DNA of 64,000 nt from Halopseudomonas sp002296055. GTDB lineage: Bacteria; Pseudomonadota; Gammaproteobacteria; Pseudomonadales; Pseudomonadaceae. A model generated the notes under the pieces. That model had not been told where the DNA came from, made no database searches, and saw only the letters and a program-made list of their open reading frames with translations. The stretch is taken from assembly GCF_050876985.1 (NCBI RefSeq), contig NZ_JBPAPP010000001.1, one strand, 5' to 3'. How positions within the stretch are numbered: position 1 is the stretch's first letter; each line of letters begins with the position of its first letter. A program made the translations under genes and the position numbers. Shown here piece after piece: positions 42,718 to 51,007 of the stretch.

Positions 42718-44379
42718 TCAGTGCAGGGCGTTCTGGTTGATCAGCTCTTCTAGCGGGCGCGGATGGCCAATCCAGTAACCCTGCAGCAGGGTGCCGCCCC
42801 AGCGTGACAGTTGCTCGGCAACGCGGCCATCTTCGATGTAGTTGGCTGCCACCTGTTTGTCCATTTGACGCGACAGCGTGATCAGGCTCTGCAGGTAGGC
42901 GCCGTGTTCCTCTCCCTTGCTGCCGACCAGCTCGCGACTGTCGAGCTTCACACCCGTGATCGGTAGACGGCTCAGATAGCCGAGCGCGCCATATTCCGAA
43001 CCGAAGTGATCCAGCCAGATTTCCACGCCCAGTGCATGCAGCGCCTGACACAGTTTACTGGCCTGGTTGGCGTGCTTGAGCAGGGTGTCTTCGCGCAGCT
43101 CCAGCTGGATCATCTGCGGTGGTACCCGGCTGCGCTCCAGCAGTTGCTTTAGTTGCTCGGCAAAGCGCGGCTGCTTGAGTTCGCGGTCGCTGAGGTTGAT
43201 CGACAGGCGGCACTGAATGCCGGCGTCCAGCCATTGCCTGACGGCTTCTAGTGCCTGCCCAATCACCCAATGGCCCATCGGCAGGATCAGACCGCTGTGT
43301 TCGGCCAGCTTGAGAAAGGCGTCGGGTGTCAGCAGGCCGAGCTGTGGATGCTGCCAGCGCAGTAGCGCTTCCCAGGACACGGTGTCGCCGTTGCGAGTAT
43401 CGACAATCGGCTGATAGTGCAGGCGGAACTGGCCTTCCAGCAGGCCGTGGCGCAGGCCCTGCTCGATGTCCAGATTGTGCCGGGTGGCGGCGTCTTTTTG
43501 CGGGTTGAAGAAGGCGTAGCCGTTGCGACCGTTGGCCTTGGCTCGGTAGAGCGCCTGGTCGGCGTGCTGCAGCAATTCGGCGGCGGTGGCGCCGTGACTG
43601 GGGTAGGTGGCAATGCCCACACTGGCCGAGACCAGCAGATGGTGGCCGCTGAGCGTGACTGGCTCGCTCAGGGCGTGGATGATCTTGCTGGCGATCAGGG
43701 CGGCGTCGTTCGGGTCGTGCAGGTCGTTGAGCAGGGCGACAAATTCGTCGCCGCCAATACGTGCGATCAGGTCGTCCTGGCGCATGGTGCGGCGCAGCCG
43801 GTTGGCGATCACGGCCAGCAGCAGGTCGCCCAGGCCATGACCAAAACTGTCGTTAATCTGCTTGAAGTAATCCAGGTCGATATACAGCAGCGCAAAGCCG
43901 GTCGGGCTGCGCTGGCCGCGCAGGATCATGCGATCCAGTTCCGCTTCAAGCAGGGCGCGGTTGCCAAGCCCTGTCAGCGGGTCCTGGCGGGCCATTTCCA
44001 TAAGCTTGCGACCGCTGCTGCGGCGCCGCTCGGCGTTGATCAGGGCGCGGTGCAGTGCGTCGCTGCTGAGGCTGTCGCGCGGCAAGACGTCGTCCGCGCC
44101 TTCGGCGATAGCGCCGCTGTCGCGTTCGGCGTTGGCATCATCGCTGATCAGTAGAAACAGGGTGTTCTCTGCCGCTCGCTTGGCTTCATTGAGCAGGCTC
44201 AGGTCGTTGGGCAGCAAGCAGGCACTGTAGGGCTGCCGGCCCAAGCGTGAGACCGCTTCGCGCGGGCTGGTGCATATTTCTACTTGCGCTTCGGGCGAAG
44301 AGTCGCGACAAAGCCCGAGCAGTTGCTCGCGCTTGGCGGGATTGCTTTCAACCAGCAGTATCGTGCGTGCGGAATCCAT
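42718..44379 (-). CDS. Pseudo-receiver / GGDEF / degenerate EAL protein
   Basis: This is a 553-residue cytoplasmic protein. Residues 5-120 look like a receiver, but the phospho-acceptor position is Pro (ACLLP, about 57) and the acidic pair is replaced by ES (11-12). The GGDEF domain (about 130-295) is intact, with GGDEF at 209-213. The EAL domain (about 305-545) keeps EAL (337-339) but has DHFG instead of DDFG (457-460) and NYIED in place of the EGVE loop (about 513-517), so phosphodiesterase activity is doubtful. It probably acts as a cyclase or c-di-GMP/GTP sensor. Confidence 0.88.
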   Translation of the reverse strand: MDSARTILLVESNPAKREQLLGLCRDSSPEAQVEICTSPREAVSRLGRQPYSACLLPNDLSLLNEAKRAAENTLFLLISDDANAERDSGAIAEGADDVLPRDSLSSDALHRALINAERRRSSGRKLMEMARQDPLTGLGNRALLEAELDRMILRGQRSPTGFALLYIDLDYFKQINDSFGHGLGDLLLAVIANRLRRTMRQDDLIARIGGDEFVALLNDLHDPNDAALIASKIIHALSEPVTLSGHHLLVSASVGIATYPSHGATAAELLQHADQALYRAKANGRNGYAFFNPQKDAATRHNLDIEQGLRHGLLEGQFRLHYQPIVDTRNGDTVSWEALLRWQHPQLGLLTPDAFLKLAEHSGLILPMGHWVIGQALEAVRQWLDAGIQCRLSINLSDRELKQPRFAEQLKQLLERSRVPPQMIQLELREDTLLKHANQASKLCQALHALGVEIWLDHFGSEYGALGYLSRLPITGVKLDSRELVGSKGEEHGAYLQSLITLSRQMDKQVAANYIEDGRVAEQLSRWGGTLLQGYWIGHPRPLEELINQNALH

Positions 44380-44578
44380 GAGGCGTGCTCAGTTGTTGGA
44401 GCTTATTGTCGTCCATGCACAAATCGTTGACGGCCGTATGTTAACGCCGTCACGCTTTTGCGGCACCTCTGCTAACGGTTCAAAGGTACAAATCTCCGAC
44501 CAGCGGTATGGCTATTTGCCTTCAGTGTCAATGCGGTGACTTGAAAAGTGTGCTACGCGCGTTGCTGGCGGAAAGTTG

Positions 44579-44602
44579 GCGCAGGGGCGGGCGCCCCTGC
44601 GC
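44579..44602 (-). terminator. Hairpin downstream of ilvD
   Basis: GCGCAGGGGCG and CGCCCCTGCGC form an 11-bp perfect inverted repeat with a minimal spacer, 8 bases after the ilvD stop. The T tract beyond it is weak. Confidence 0.5.
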
Positions 44603-44610
44603 GGGCAGGC

Positions 44611-46449
44611 TTAGCCTTCCAGCATGGCCTTGTCACGCACGCCGCCTTTGTCGGCACTGGTGGCCAGCAGGGCGTAGGCCTTGAGAGCGGTGCTGACCTT
44701 GCGCGGGCGCGGCAGGGCCGGCTTCCAGCCCTTGGCATCCTGTGCGGCGCGGCGGGCAGCCAGTTCCTCATCGGAGACCAGCAGGTTGATGCTGCGGTTG
44801 GGGATGTCGATCAGCACCTTGTCCCCGTCCTGCACCAGACCAATGGCACCGCCGGCGGCCGCTTCTGGCGAGGCGTGGCCGATGGAGAGGCCCGAAGTGC
44901 CGCCAGAGAAACGACCGTCGGTCAGCAGGGCGCATTCCTTGCCCAGTCCCTTGGACTTCAGGTAGCTGGTGGGGTAGAGCATTTCCTGCATGCCCGGACC
45001 GCCTTTCGGGCCTTCGTAGCGGATGATCACGATATCGCCGGCCTTGACCTCATCGTTGAGGATGCCTTTGACGGCGGTGTCCTGGCTCTCGAAGATCTTG
45101 GCATTGCCTTCGAAGACATGGATGGACTCGTCTACGCCGGCGGTTTTTACCACGCAGCCATCCAGCGCGATGTTGCCGTACAGCACGGCCAGGCCGCCTT
45201 CTTGCGAGTAGGCGTGCTCGACGCTGCGGATACAACCTTCTGCGCGGTCGTCATCCAGGGTGTCCCAGCGCGTGCTCTGGCTGAACGCGGTTTGCGTCGG
45301 GATACCGGCCGGGCCGGCGCGGAAGAAGGTGTGGACGGCTTCGTCGCTGGTCTGGGTGATGTCCCACTGGGCAATGGCATCGGCCATGCTGCGGCTGTGT
45401 ACGGTGCTGACGTCGGTGTGCAGCAGGCCGCCGCGCGCCAGTGAGCCGAGGATGGAGAAGATGCCGCCGGCGCGGTGCACGTCTTCCATGTGGTATTTCT
45501 GGATGTTCGGCGCAACCTTGCACAGCTGCGGCACCTTGCGGGACAGGCGGTCGATGTCGCGCAGGTCAAAGTCGACCTCGGCTTCCTGGGCGGCGGCCAG
45601 CAGGTGCAGGATGGTGTTGGTTGAGCCACCCATGGCGATGTCCAGCGTCATGGCGTTTTCAAATGCCTTGAAGTTGGCGATGTTGCGCGGCAGCACGCTG
45701 TCGTCACCCTCGGCGTAGTAGCGCTTGCACAGCTCGACAACGGTGCGGCCAGCGCGCAGGAACAGCTGCTCGCGGTCGCTGTGGGTAGCCAGGGTTGAGC
45801 CGTTGCCCGGCAGCGACAAGCCGAGTGCTTCGGTCAGGCAGTTCATCGAGTTGGCGGTAAACATGCCGGAGCAGCTGCCGCAGGTCGGGCAGGCGCTGCG
45901 CTCGTACTCTGCGACCTTCTCGTCGGAGCAGCTGTCATCGGCGGCAACCACCATGGCATCAACCAGGTCTAGGCCGTGGCTGGCGAGTTTGGTCTTGCCG
46001 GCTTCCATCGGGCCGCCGGAGACGAAGACCACCGGGATGTTCAGGCGCAGGGCGGCCATCAGCATGCCGGGGGTGATCTTGTCGCAGTTGGAGATACATA
46101 CAATGGCGTCAGCGCAGTGGGCGTTGACCATGTACTCGACCGAGTCGGCGATGATTTCGCGGCTGGGCAGCGAATACAGCATGCCGTCGTGACCCATGGC
46201 GATGCCGTCGTCGACCGCGATGGTGTTGAATTCCTTGGCGACACCGCCGGCCTTTTCAATTTCCCGCGCGACCAGCTGGCCCAGGTCCTTCAGGTGTACG
46301 TGGCCGGGCACGAATTGGGTGAAGGAGTTGGCGATGGCGATGATCGGCTTCTTGAAGTCTTCGTCCTTCATGCCGGTGGCGCGCCACAGGGCGCGTGCGC
46401 CGGCCATGTTGCGGCCGAAGGTGGAGGTTTTCGAGCGGTAATCAGGCAT
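44611..46449 (-). CDS. ilvD: Dihydroxy-acid dehydratase
   Basis: IlvD is the Fe-S enzyme that dehydrates dihydroxy acids in valine and isoleucine synthesis. The 612-residue length matches the family. Cluster cysteines are in SNCDKITPGML and ACPTCGSCSGMFTANSMNC, and the C-terminal DGRFSGGTSGLSIGHASPEAA is present. The ATG at 46449 (MPDYRSKTSTFGRNMAG) gives the normal start; the upstream 16 residues come from leader DNA. Confidence 0.97.
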   Translation of the reverse strand: MPDYRSKTSTFGRNMAGARALWRATGMKDEDFKKPIIAIANSFTQFVPGHVHLKDLGQLVAREIEKAGGVAKEFNTIAVDDGIAMGHDGMLYSLPSREIIADSVEYMVNAHCADAIVCISNCDKITPGMLMAALRLNIPVVFVSGGPMEAGKTKLASHGLDLVDAMVVAADDSCSDEKVAEYERSACPTCGSCSGMFTANSMNCLTEALGLSLPGNGSTLATHSDREQLFLRAGRTVVELCKRYYAEGDDSVLPRNIANFKAFENAMTLDIAMGGSTNTILHLLAAAQEAEVDFDLRDIDRLSRKVPQLCKVAPNIQKYHMEDVHRAGGIFSILGSLARGGLLHTDVSTVHSRSMADAIAQWDITQTSDEAVHTFFRAGPAGIPTQTAFSQSTRWDTLDDDRAEGCIRSVEHAYSQEGGLAVLYGNIALDGCVVKTAGVDESIHVFEGNAKIFESQDTAVKGILNDEVKAGDIVIIRYEGPKGGPGMQEMLYPTSYLKSKGLGKECALLTDGRFSGGTSGLSIGHASPEAAAGGAIGLVQDGDKVLIDIPNRSINLLVSDEELAARRAAQDAKGWKPALPRPRKVSTALKAYALLATSADKGGVRDKAMLEG

Positions 46450-46549
46450 GACGGACTTCTCATTGTGTAGTGCAGACAGGCAAGCATACCAATTCACTGC
46501 AAGCCATGCAGTAGGCGGCGGCGCTTGGGTTGGCTATATAGGTATTTAT

Positions 46550-46580
46550 GGAATATGAAAATTACAAAATAGTATTTTTG
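46550..46580 (+). promoter_or_regulatory. AT-rich element before oscA (sulfur-regulon motif, site A)
   Basis: The sequence GGAATATGAAAATTAC followed by AAAATAGTATTTTTGG lies in strongly AT-rich DNA about 75-105 bases before oscA. It shares the GGAATA(T)-AAA-TTA core with sites at 52461 and 53959. A possible -10 TAGTAT lies 18 bases downstream (46599-46604). Binding by CysB is a reasonable guess because oscA-sbp-cysTWA is a sulfur-starvation operon. Confidence 0.5.
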
Positions 46581-46655
46581 GTTATATTTGGCCTGGTCTA
46601 GTATCACTCCGTCGGACACGGCTGTGTCCTCGAATGGAATCCCGGAGTGTCTACC

Positions 46656-46829
46656 ATGAGCGCTCAGAATAGCCTCAGCCTGCCGGCAGACGATCAGCGT
46701 GTCCTCGCTGCCGTTGCCGATGCATTGAAGAATTTGCAGTTCGGTGCGGTGGAAATCACCTTGCATAACGGTCAGGTGGTACAGATCGAGCGCAAGGAAA
46801 AGTTTCGTTTCCACTCTGCCAAGCCCTGA
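46656..46829 (+). CDS. oscA: OscA, small sulfur-starvation protein (YezD/DUF2292 family)
   Basis: This is a 57-residue protein of the DUF2292/YezD family: VLAAVADALKNLQFGAVEITLHNGQVVQIERKEKFRF. In Pseudomonas the gene directly before sbp is oscA, required for growth on organosulfur compounds under sulfur limitation or chromate stress. The start is ATG at 46656 with GGAG upstream. An AT-rich promoter element precedes it and a poly-Cys leader ORF follows. Confidence 0.88.
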   Translation: MSAQNSLSLPADDQRVLAAVADALKNLQFGAVEITLHNGQVVQIERKEKFRFHSAKP

Positions 46830-46927
46830 CAACCCGTCCCCGGGGTCAGTTTTCTTACCTTATTTATCCCCGCCGACTGGATCACCAGAGGCGTGAGAAG
46901 CCAACACCACCTTTTATGGAGCTTCCC

Positions 46928-46987
46928 ATGACTCGGACCAGTTACCTCTGTTGCCTCTGCTGCTGCGCTGCGCGCCGGCGAATGTGA
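46928..46987 (+). CDS. Poly-cysteine leader peptide (19 codons)
   Basis: This short ORF reads MTRTSYLCCLCCCAARRRM and stops at TGA (46985-46987). It has five Cys codons in a six-codon stretch and a canonical Shine-Dalgarno GGAG six bases before the ATG. It lies 70 bases before sbp, the sulfate-binding protein gene. A stem overlapping its stop codon (46977-46992) and a 7-bp hairpin (47008-47025) follow. The layout fits a leader where ribosome stalling at Cys codons during cysteine shortage changes downstream expression. It is too short for standard gene callers. Translation is inferred, not shown. Confidence 0.65.
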   Translation: MTRTSYLCCLCCCAARRRM

Positions 46988-47025
46988 TCGCCACGCCTGC
47001 CTTTTCCGCCACCGAGCCCGGTGGC
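46977..47025 (+). promoter_or_regulatory. Candidate attenuator structures before sbp
   Basis: Stem 1: GGCGA (46977-46981) with TCGCC (46988-46992), its loop holding the leader ATG-TGA. Stem 2: GCCACCG (47008-47014), loop AGCC, CGGTGGC (47019-47025), followed by a T-containing stretch. GCCAC at 46990-46994, partly in stem 1, could pair instead with GTGGC of stem 2, so alternative folds are possible. Whether stem 2 terminates transcription is unclear. Confidence 0.4.
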
Positions 47026-47056
47026 CCCTTACTGTTTTACCAGCACAGAGCATTCA

Positions 47057-48079
47057 ATGATGAAAAACGCTTTCCGCACGACCCTGATCGCCGGTGGCCT
47101 GGCCACCCTGTTTGCCAGCAGCGTCTGGGCGCAGTCCCTGACCCTGCTGAACGTCTCCTATGACCCGACCCGCGAGTTTTATCGCGCCTTTAACGCGGCC
47201 TTTGCCGACAAATGGCAGAGCGAGCATGGTGAGCAGATAACCCTGCGCCAGTCCCACGGCGGGTCCGGCTCCCAGGCCCGCTCGGTTATTGATGGCCTGG
47301 AGGCCGATGTGGTGACCCTGGCACTGGCCTACGACGTGGACGCCCTGCGCCAGAACGGCAGCCTGCTGGCCGATAACTGGCAGGCTCGTTTGCCGGACAA
47401 CAGCGCCCCCTACACCTCGACCATTGTGCTGCTGGTACGCAAGGGCAACCCCAAAGGAATAACCGGCTGGGATGACCTGGTACGTGAGGACGTCGAGGTT
47501 ATCACGCCTAATCCGAAAACCTCAGGTGGCGCGCGCTGGAACTACCTTGCTGCCTGGGGCTACGCGCTGGAGAAGTTCGACGGCGACGAGGACAAGACCT
47601 ACGCCTTTGTACGTGACATCTACAAACGCGTGCCGGTGCTGGATTCCGGTGCCCGCGGCGCGACCAATACCTTTGTTCAGCGTGGTTTGGGGGATGTCTT
47701 TATTGCCTGGGAGAACGAAGCCTTTCTGGCGGTAGAGGAACTGGGCAAGGGCGACTTTGAGATCGTCGTGCCCTCGGTCAGCATTCTTGCCGAGCCGCCG
47801 GTCGCCGTGGTCGATCGCAACGTCGACAAGCATGGCACCCGCGCGCTGGCTGAGGCTTACCTGCGTGATCTGTACTCCGACGATGCCCAGCGCCTGGCCT
47901 GCCAGCACTATTACCGGCCGTCCAATCCGCAGATTGCTGCTGAGTTCAGCGACCGCTTTCCGGCCGTGAAGCTGTTCACCGTCGATGGCGTATTCGGTGG
48001 CTGGCAGCAGGCGCAGGAGACCCACTTCAATGACGGTGGTCGTTTTGACGACATCCTGACCGAGATCGCCGGGCGCTAA
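47057..48079 (+). CDS. sbp: Sulfate-binding periplasmic protein
   Basis: This protein delivers sulfate (or thiosulfate) to the CysTWA importer. The 340-residue precursor has a signal peptide ending SVWA (about 25) and the mature start QSLTLLNVSYDPTREFY, the hallmark of the Sbp/CysP family, then SHGGSGSQARSVIDGLEADVVTLAL. ATG at 47057 or 47060 are both possible. It follows the leader peptide by 69 bases and is separated from cysT by a strong hairpin. Confidence 0.95.
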   Translation: MMKNAFRTTLIAGGLATLFASSVWAQSLTLLNVSYDPTREFYRAFNAAFADKWQSEHGEQITLRQSHGGSGSQARSVIDGLEADVVTLALAYDVDALRQNGSLLADNWQARLPDNSAPYTSTIVLLVRKGNPKGITGWDDLVREDVEVITPNPKTSGGARWNYLAAWGYALEKFDGDEDKTYAFVRDIYKRVPVLDSGARGATNTFVQRGLGDVFIAWENEAFLAVEELGKGDFEIVVPSVSILAEPPVAVVDRNVDKHGTRALAEAYLRDLYSDDAQRLACQHYYRPSNPQIAAEFSDRFPAVKLFTVDGVFGGWQQAQETHFNDGGRFDDILTEIAGR

Positions 48080-48106
48080 GCCTACTCACTGTCTCCCTTC
48101 CCTGGT

Positions 48107-48134
48107 ACCCGGGCGCCATACGCCCGGGCTTTTT
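48107..48134 (+). terminator. Strong hairpin between sbp and cysT
   Basis: CCCGGGCG (48108-48115) pairs perfectly with CGCCCGGG (48121-48128), followed by CTTTTT. It is a classic intrinsic terminator shape placed inside the transport operon, so it probably lowers transcription of cysTWA relative to sbp or protects the sbp mRNA end. Confidence 0.7.
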
Positions 48135-48149
48135 GCGAGAGGTGATCTC

Positions 48150-48968
48150 ATGAGGCAACGTCAGGTCATACCCGGTTTCGGGCTGACCATGGGGTTCAGT
48201 CTGCTGTACCTCGGGTTCATTTTGCTGGTGCCGGTCGCCAGTCTGCTGCTGTACACCGCCACCATGAGCTGGGCGGATTTCTGGGCGGCAGTGAGCCACC
48301 CGCAGGTGCTGGCCTCCTACCGCCTGTCCTTTGGCGCGTCCTTGCTGGCCGCGACCATCAATCTGCTGTTCGGCGCGCTGGTGGCCTGGGTGCTGGTGCG
48401 TTACCGCTTCCCGGGCAAGAAGCTGGTAGACGCTCTGGTCGATCTGCCCTTTGCCCTGCCGACGGCTGTTGCCGGGATCGCTCTGGTGACGCTCTACGCG
48501 TCCTCGGGCTGGGTTGGCCAGTATCTCAACCTGCTCGGTATCAAGCTGGCCTACGCCCAGCTGGGCGTGGTGGTGGCGCTGACCTATATCGGGCTGCCCT
48601 TTGTCGTGCGCACCGTGCAGCCGGTGCTGGAGGATCTGGAAGCCGAGCGTGAAGAGGCCTCCGCCAGCCTGGGCGCCGGACGCTTCACCACCGTTCGCCG
48701 GGTGATTTTGCCGGCCTTGCTGCCGGCGCTGTTGACCGGCTATGCGCTGGCGTTTGCACGCGCGGTGGGCGAGTACGGCTCGGTGGTGTTCATCTCCGGC
48801 AACATGCCCTACCGCACCGAAATCACCCCGCTGCTGATCGTCTCCAAGGCCGAGCAGTACGACTACCAGGGGGCAGCGGCCATCGGCTCGGTGATGCTGC
48901 TGGCGGCCTTTGCCCTGCTGGTGCTGATCAACGGTCTGCAGTGGTGGACCCAGCGTACGTCTCGATAA
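48150..48968 (+). CDS. cysT: Sulfate ABC transporter permease CysT
   Basis: This is one of the two inner-membrane permease subunits of the sulfate/thiosulfate importer. The 272-residue protein has about six membrane helices and an EAA loop (REEASASLGAGRFTTVRRVILP, about 167-188). It begins RQVIPGFGLTMGFSLLYLGFI, typical of CysT (CysU). An AGGTGA precedes the ATG. The gene is 10 bases before cysW. Confidence 0.95.
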   Translation: MRQRQVIPGFGLTMGFSLLYLGFILLVPVASLLLYTATMSWADFWAAVSHPQVLASYRLSFGASLLAATINLLFGALVAWVLVRYRFPGKKLVDALVDLPFALPTAVAGIALVTLYASSGWVGQYLNLLGIKLAYAQLGVVVALTYIGLPFVVRTVQPVLEDLEAEREEASASLGAGRFTTVRRVILPALLPALLTGYALAFARAVGEYGSVVFISGNMPYRTEITPLLIVSKAEQYDYQGAAAIGSVMLLAAFALLVLINGLQWWTQRTSR

Positions 48969-48978
48969 GGAGTTGAAC

Positions 48979-49866
48979 ATGTCTGAGTTACAGATACCGG
49001 TTGTGGGCAACCCGGAGCTGGCAGCGCGCTGGCGGCGGGCCACGGAAGAGCCGGATTGGGTGCGTTGGTCGCTGATTGGCCTGGCCCTGGCCTTTCTCGC
49101 GTTGTTTCTGGTCCTGCCGTTACTGGTGGTGCTGGTGGGGGCCTTCGAGCAGGGTATGGCGGTCTGGTGGCAGGCGGTGAATGAGCCGGATGCGGCGGCC
49201 GCGGTGCGGCTGTCGCTGCTGGTGGTCGCGCTGGTGGTGCCGGTCAACCTGGTGTTCGGGGTGGCGGCAGCTTGGGCAATTGCCAAGTTCGAGTTTCCGG
49301 GCAAGCCGCTGCTGATCTCGTTGATCGACATGCCCTTTGCCATTTCACCTGTGGTGGTCGGGCTGATCTTTGTGATCCTGTTCGGCTCCCAGGGCTGGTT
49401 GGGCCCGTGGCTGGCGGCGCATGACTTGCGAATCATCTTTGCTGTGCCCGGCATTGTCATCGTGATCGCCTTTGGCACCTTGCCGTTTATTGCCCGCGAG
49501 CTGATTCCGCTGATGCAGCAGCAGGGTAAGGAGGAAGAGGAAGCCTCGCTGACGCTGGGCGCCAGCGGCTGGAAGACCTTCTGGTACGTCACCCTGCCGA
49601 ACATCAAATGGGGCCTGATCTACGGCGTCATTCTCTGTAACGCCCGTGCACTGGGCGAGTTTGGTGCGGTGGCAGTGGTCTCCGGGCGTATTCGCGGCGA
49701 GACCAACACCCTGCCGCTGCACATTGAGGTGCTTTACAACGAATACCAGTTCACCGCCGCCTTTGCCGTGTCGTCGTTGTTGACCGGCCTGGCGTTGCTG
49801 ACCATTGCCATCAAGAGCCTGGTCGAGTGGCGCGCCGAGCGCCGCCGGCCGGCCGAGCAGCCCTGA
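48979..49866 (+). CDS. cysW: Sulfate ABC transporter permease CysW
   Basis: This is the second permease subunit, 295 residues, with the EAA loop EEEEASLTLGASGWKTFWYVTLP and DMPFAISPVVVGLIF. The ATG at 48979 is preceded by AAGGAG at 48967-48972; a TTG two codons upstream is rejected. It is coupled to cysA, which starts 11 bases after its stop. Confidence 0.95.
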   Translation: MSELQIPVVGNPELAARWRRATEEPDWVRWSLIGLALAFLALFLVLPLLVVLVGAFEQGMAVWWQAVNEPDAAAAVRLSLLVVALVVPVNLVFGVAAAWAIAKFEFPGKPLLISLIDMPFAISPVVVGLIFVILFGSQGWLGPWLAAHDLRIIFAVPGIVIVIAFGTLPFIARELIPLMQQQGKEEEEASLTLGASGWKTFWYVTLPNIKWGLIYGVILCNARALGEFGAVAVVSGRIRGETNTLPLHIEVLYNEYQFTAAFAVSSLLTGLALLTIAIKSLVEWRAERRRPAEQP

Positions 49867-49877
49867 AGAGGATTGTC

Positions 49878-50954
49878 ATGAGTATCGAAATCGACCGTAT
49901 CAACAAGCGTTTTGGCGACTTTGTCGCCGTGGACGATGTCAGCCTCAACCTGCCTGATGGCGAGCTGACGGCGCTGCTCGGGCCGTCCGGCTCGGGCAAG
50001 ACCACCTTGCTGCGCATCATCGCCGGCCTGGAGCAGCCCGACAGCGGGCGCATTCGCTTTCACGGGCAGGACACCACGGATCTGCACGTCAGTGATCGCG
50101 GCGTTGGTTTTGTCTTTCAGCATTACGCCCTGTTCAAGCATATGACCGTATTCGAGAACGTCGCCTACGGGCTGACGGTCAAGCCGCGCCGTGAGCGTCC
50201 GAGCCGGGAGGAGATCAGGCGCAAGGTCATGCACCTGCTGGAGATGGTGCAGCTGGACTGGACCGCCAACCGGTTGCCGTCGCAGCTGTCCGGTGGCCAG
50301 CGTCAGCGCATTGCCCTGGCGCGGGCGCTGGCGGTTGAGCCAAGGGTGCTGCTGCTGGATGAGCCGTTCGGGGCGCTGGATGCCAAGGTGCGCGCTGAGC
50401 TGCGCCGCTGGCTGCGCCGCCTGCACGACGAGATTCACCTGACCAGCGTGTTTGTTACCCACGATCAGGAAGAGGCGCTGGAAGTATCGGATCGGGTGGT
50501 GGTGATGAACCGCGGGCGGGTAGAGCAGGATGGCTCGCCCGAGCAGGTGTACGACCAGCCGGCCAACCCCTTCGTCTATCAGTTTCTGGGTAACGTCAAC
50601 CGCTTCGATGCGCGGGTCAGTGACGGCGTCGCGCAGATCGGTCAGCTGCGCTTTGCCGCGCCGGAGTTTGCCGGTCAGCGCGACAGTCAGGCACTGGCCT
50701 ATGTGCGCCCGCATGATCTGGAGGTGTCGAGCCAGGTCAGTGAGGGTGCTCTGCCTGCGCAGATCGAGCTGGTCTCGGTGGTTGGCCCCTGGGTGCGGCT
50801 GGAATTGCGCGCGGGCAGCAGTGAGCAGGTGGTACACGCAGAACTACCCAAGCGTCGCTTCCGCGAGCTGGGCCTCCAGCAGGGTGGCGATGCCTGGCTG
50901 CGCCCGCTCAACTCCCGGGTATTTTTGGCAGATCACGAGCTGGCCGCTGATTGA
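49878..50954 (+). CDS. cysA: Sulfate ABC transporter ATPase CysA
   Basis: CysA hydrolyses ATP to drive sulfate import. The 358-residue protein has Walker A GPSGSGKTTLLR (about 35-46), the signature LSGGQRQRIALARALA, Walker B VLLLDEPFGALD and the H-loop TH in VFVTHDQEEAL, followed by a C-terminal TOBE-like regulatory part (about 240-358). The start is ATG at 49878 with GAGGA upstream. Last gene of the oscA-sbp-cysTWA group. Confidence 0.95.
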   Translation: MSIEIDRINKRFGDFVAVDDVSLNLPDGELTALLGPSGSGKTTLLRIIAGLEQPDSGRIRFHGQDTTDLHVSDRGVGFVFQHYALFKHMTVFENVAYGLTVKPRRERPSREEIRRKVMHLLEMVQLDWTANRLPSQLSGGQRQRIALARALAVEPRVLLLDEPFGALDAKVRAELRRWLRRLHDEIHLTSVFVTHDQEEALEVSDRVVVMNRGRVEQDGSPEQVYDQPANPFVYQFLGNVNRFDARVSDGVAQIGQLRFAAPEFAGQRDSQALAYVRPHDLEVSSQVSEGALPAQIELVSVVGPWVRLELRAGSSEQVVHAELPKRRFRELGLQQGGDAWLRPLNSRVFLADHELAAD

Positions 50955-50959
50955 TTCTT

Positions 50960-50999
50960 CCTGGGCCCGTGGCGCTGCAATGGCGCTGCGGGCCTCAGG
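50960..50999. terminator. Possible bidirectional hairpin after cysA
   Basis: CCTGGGCCCG (50960-50969) pairs with CGGGCC and CAGG (50989-50999) over ten positions with one bulged base, between the convergent cysA and sigma-54 activator genes. There is no T run. Confidence 0.35.
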
Positions 51000-51007
51000 C
51001 GCTGACT

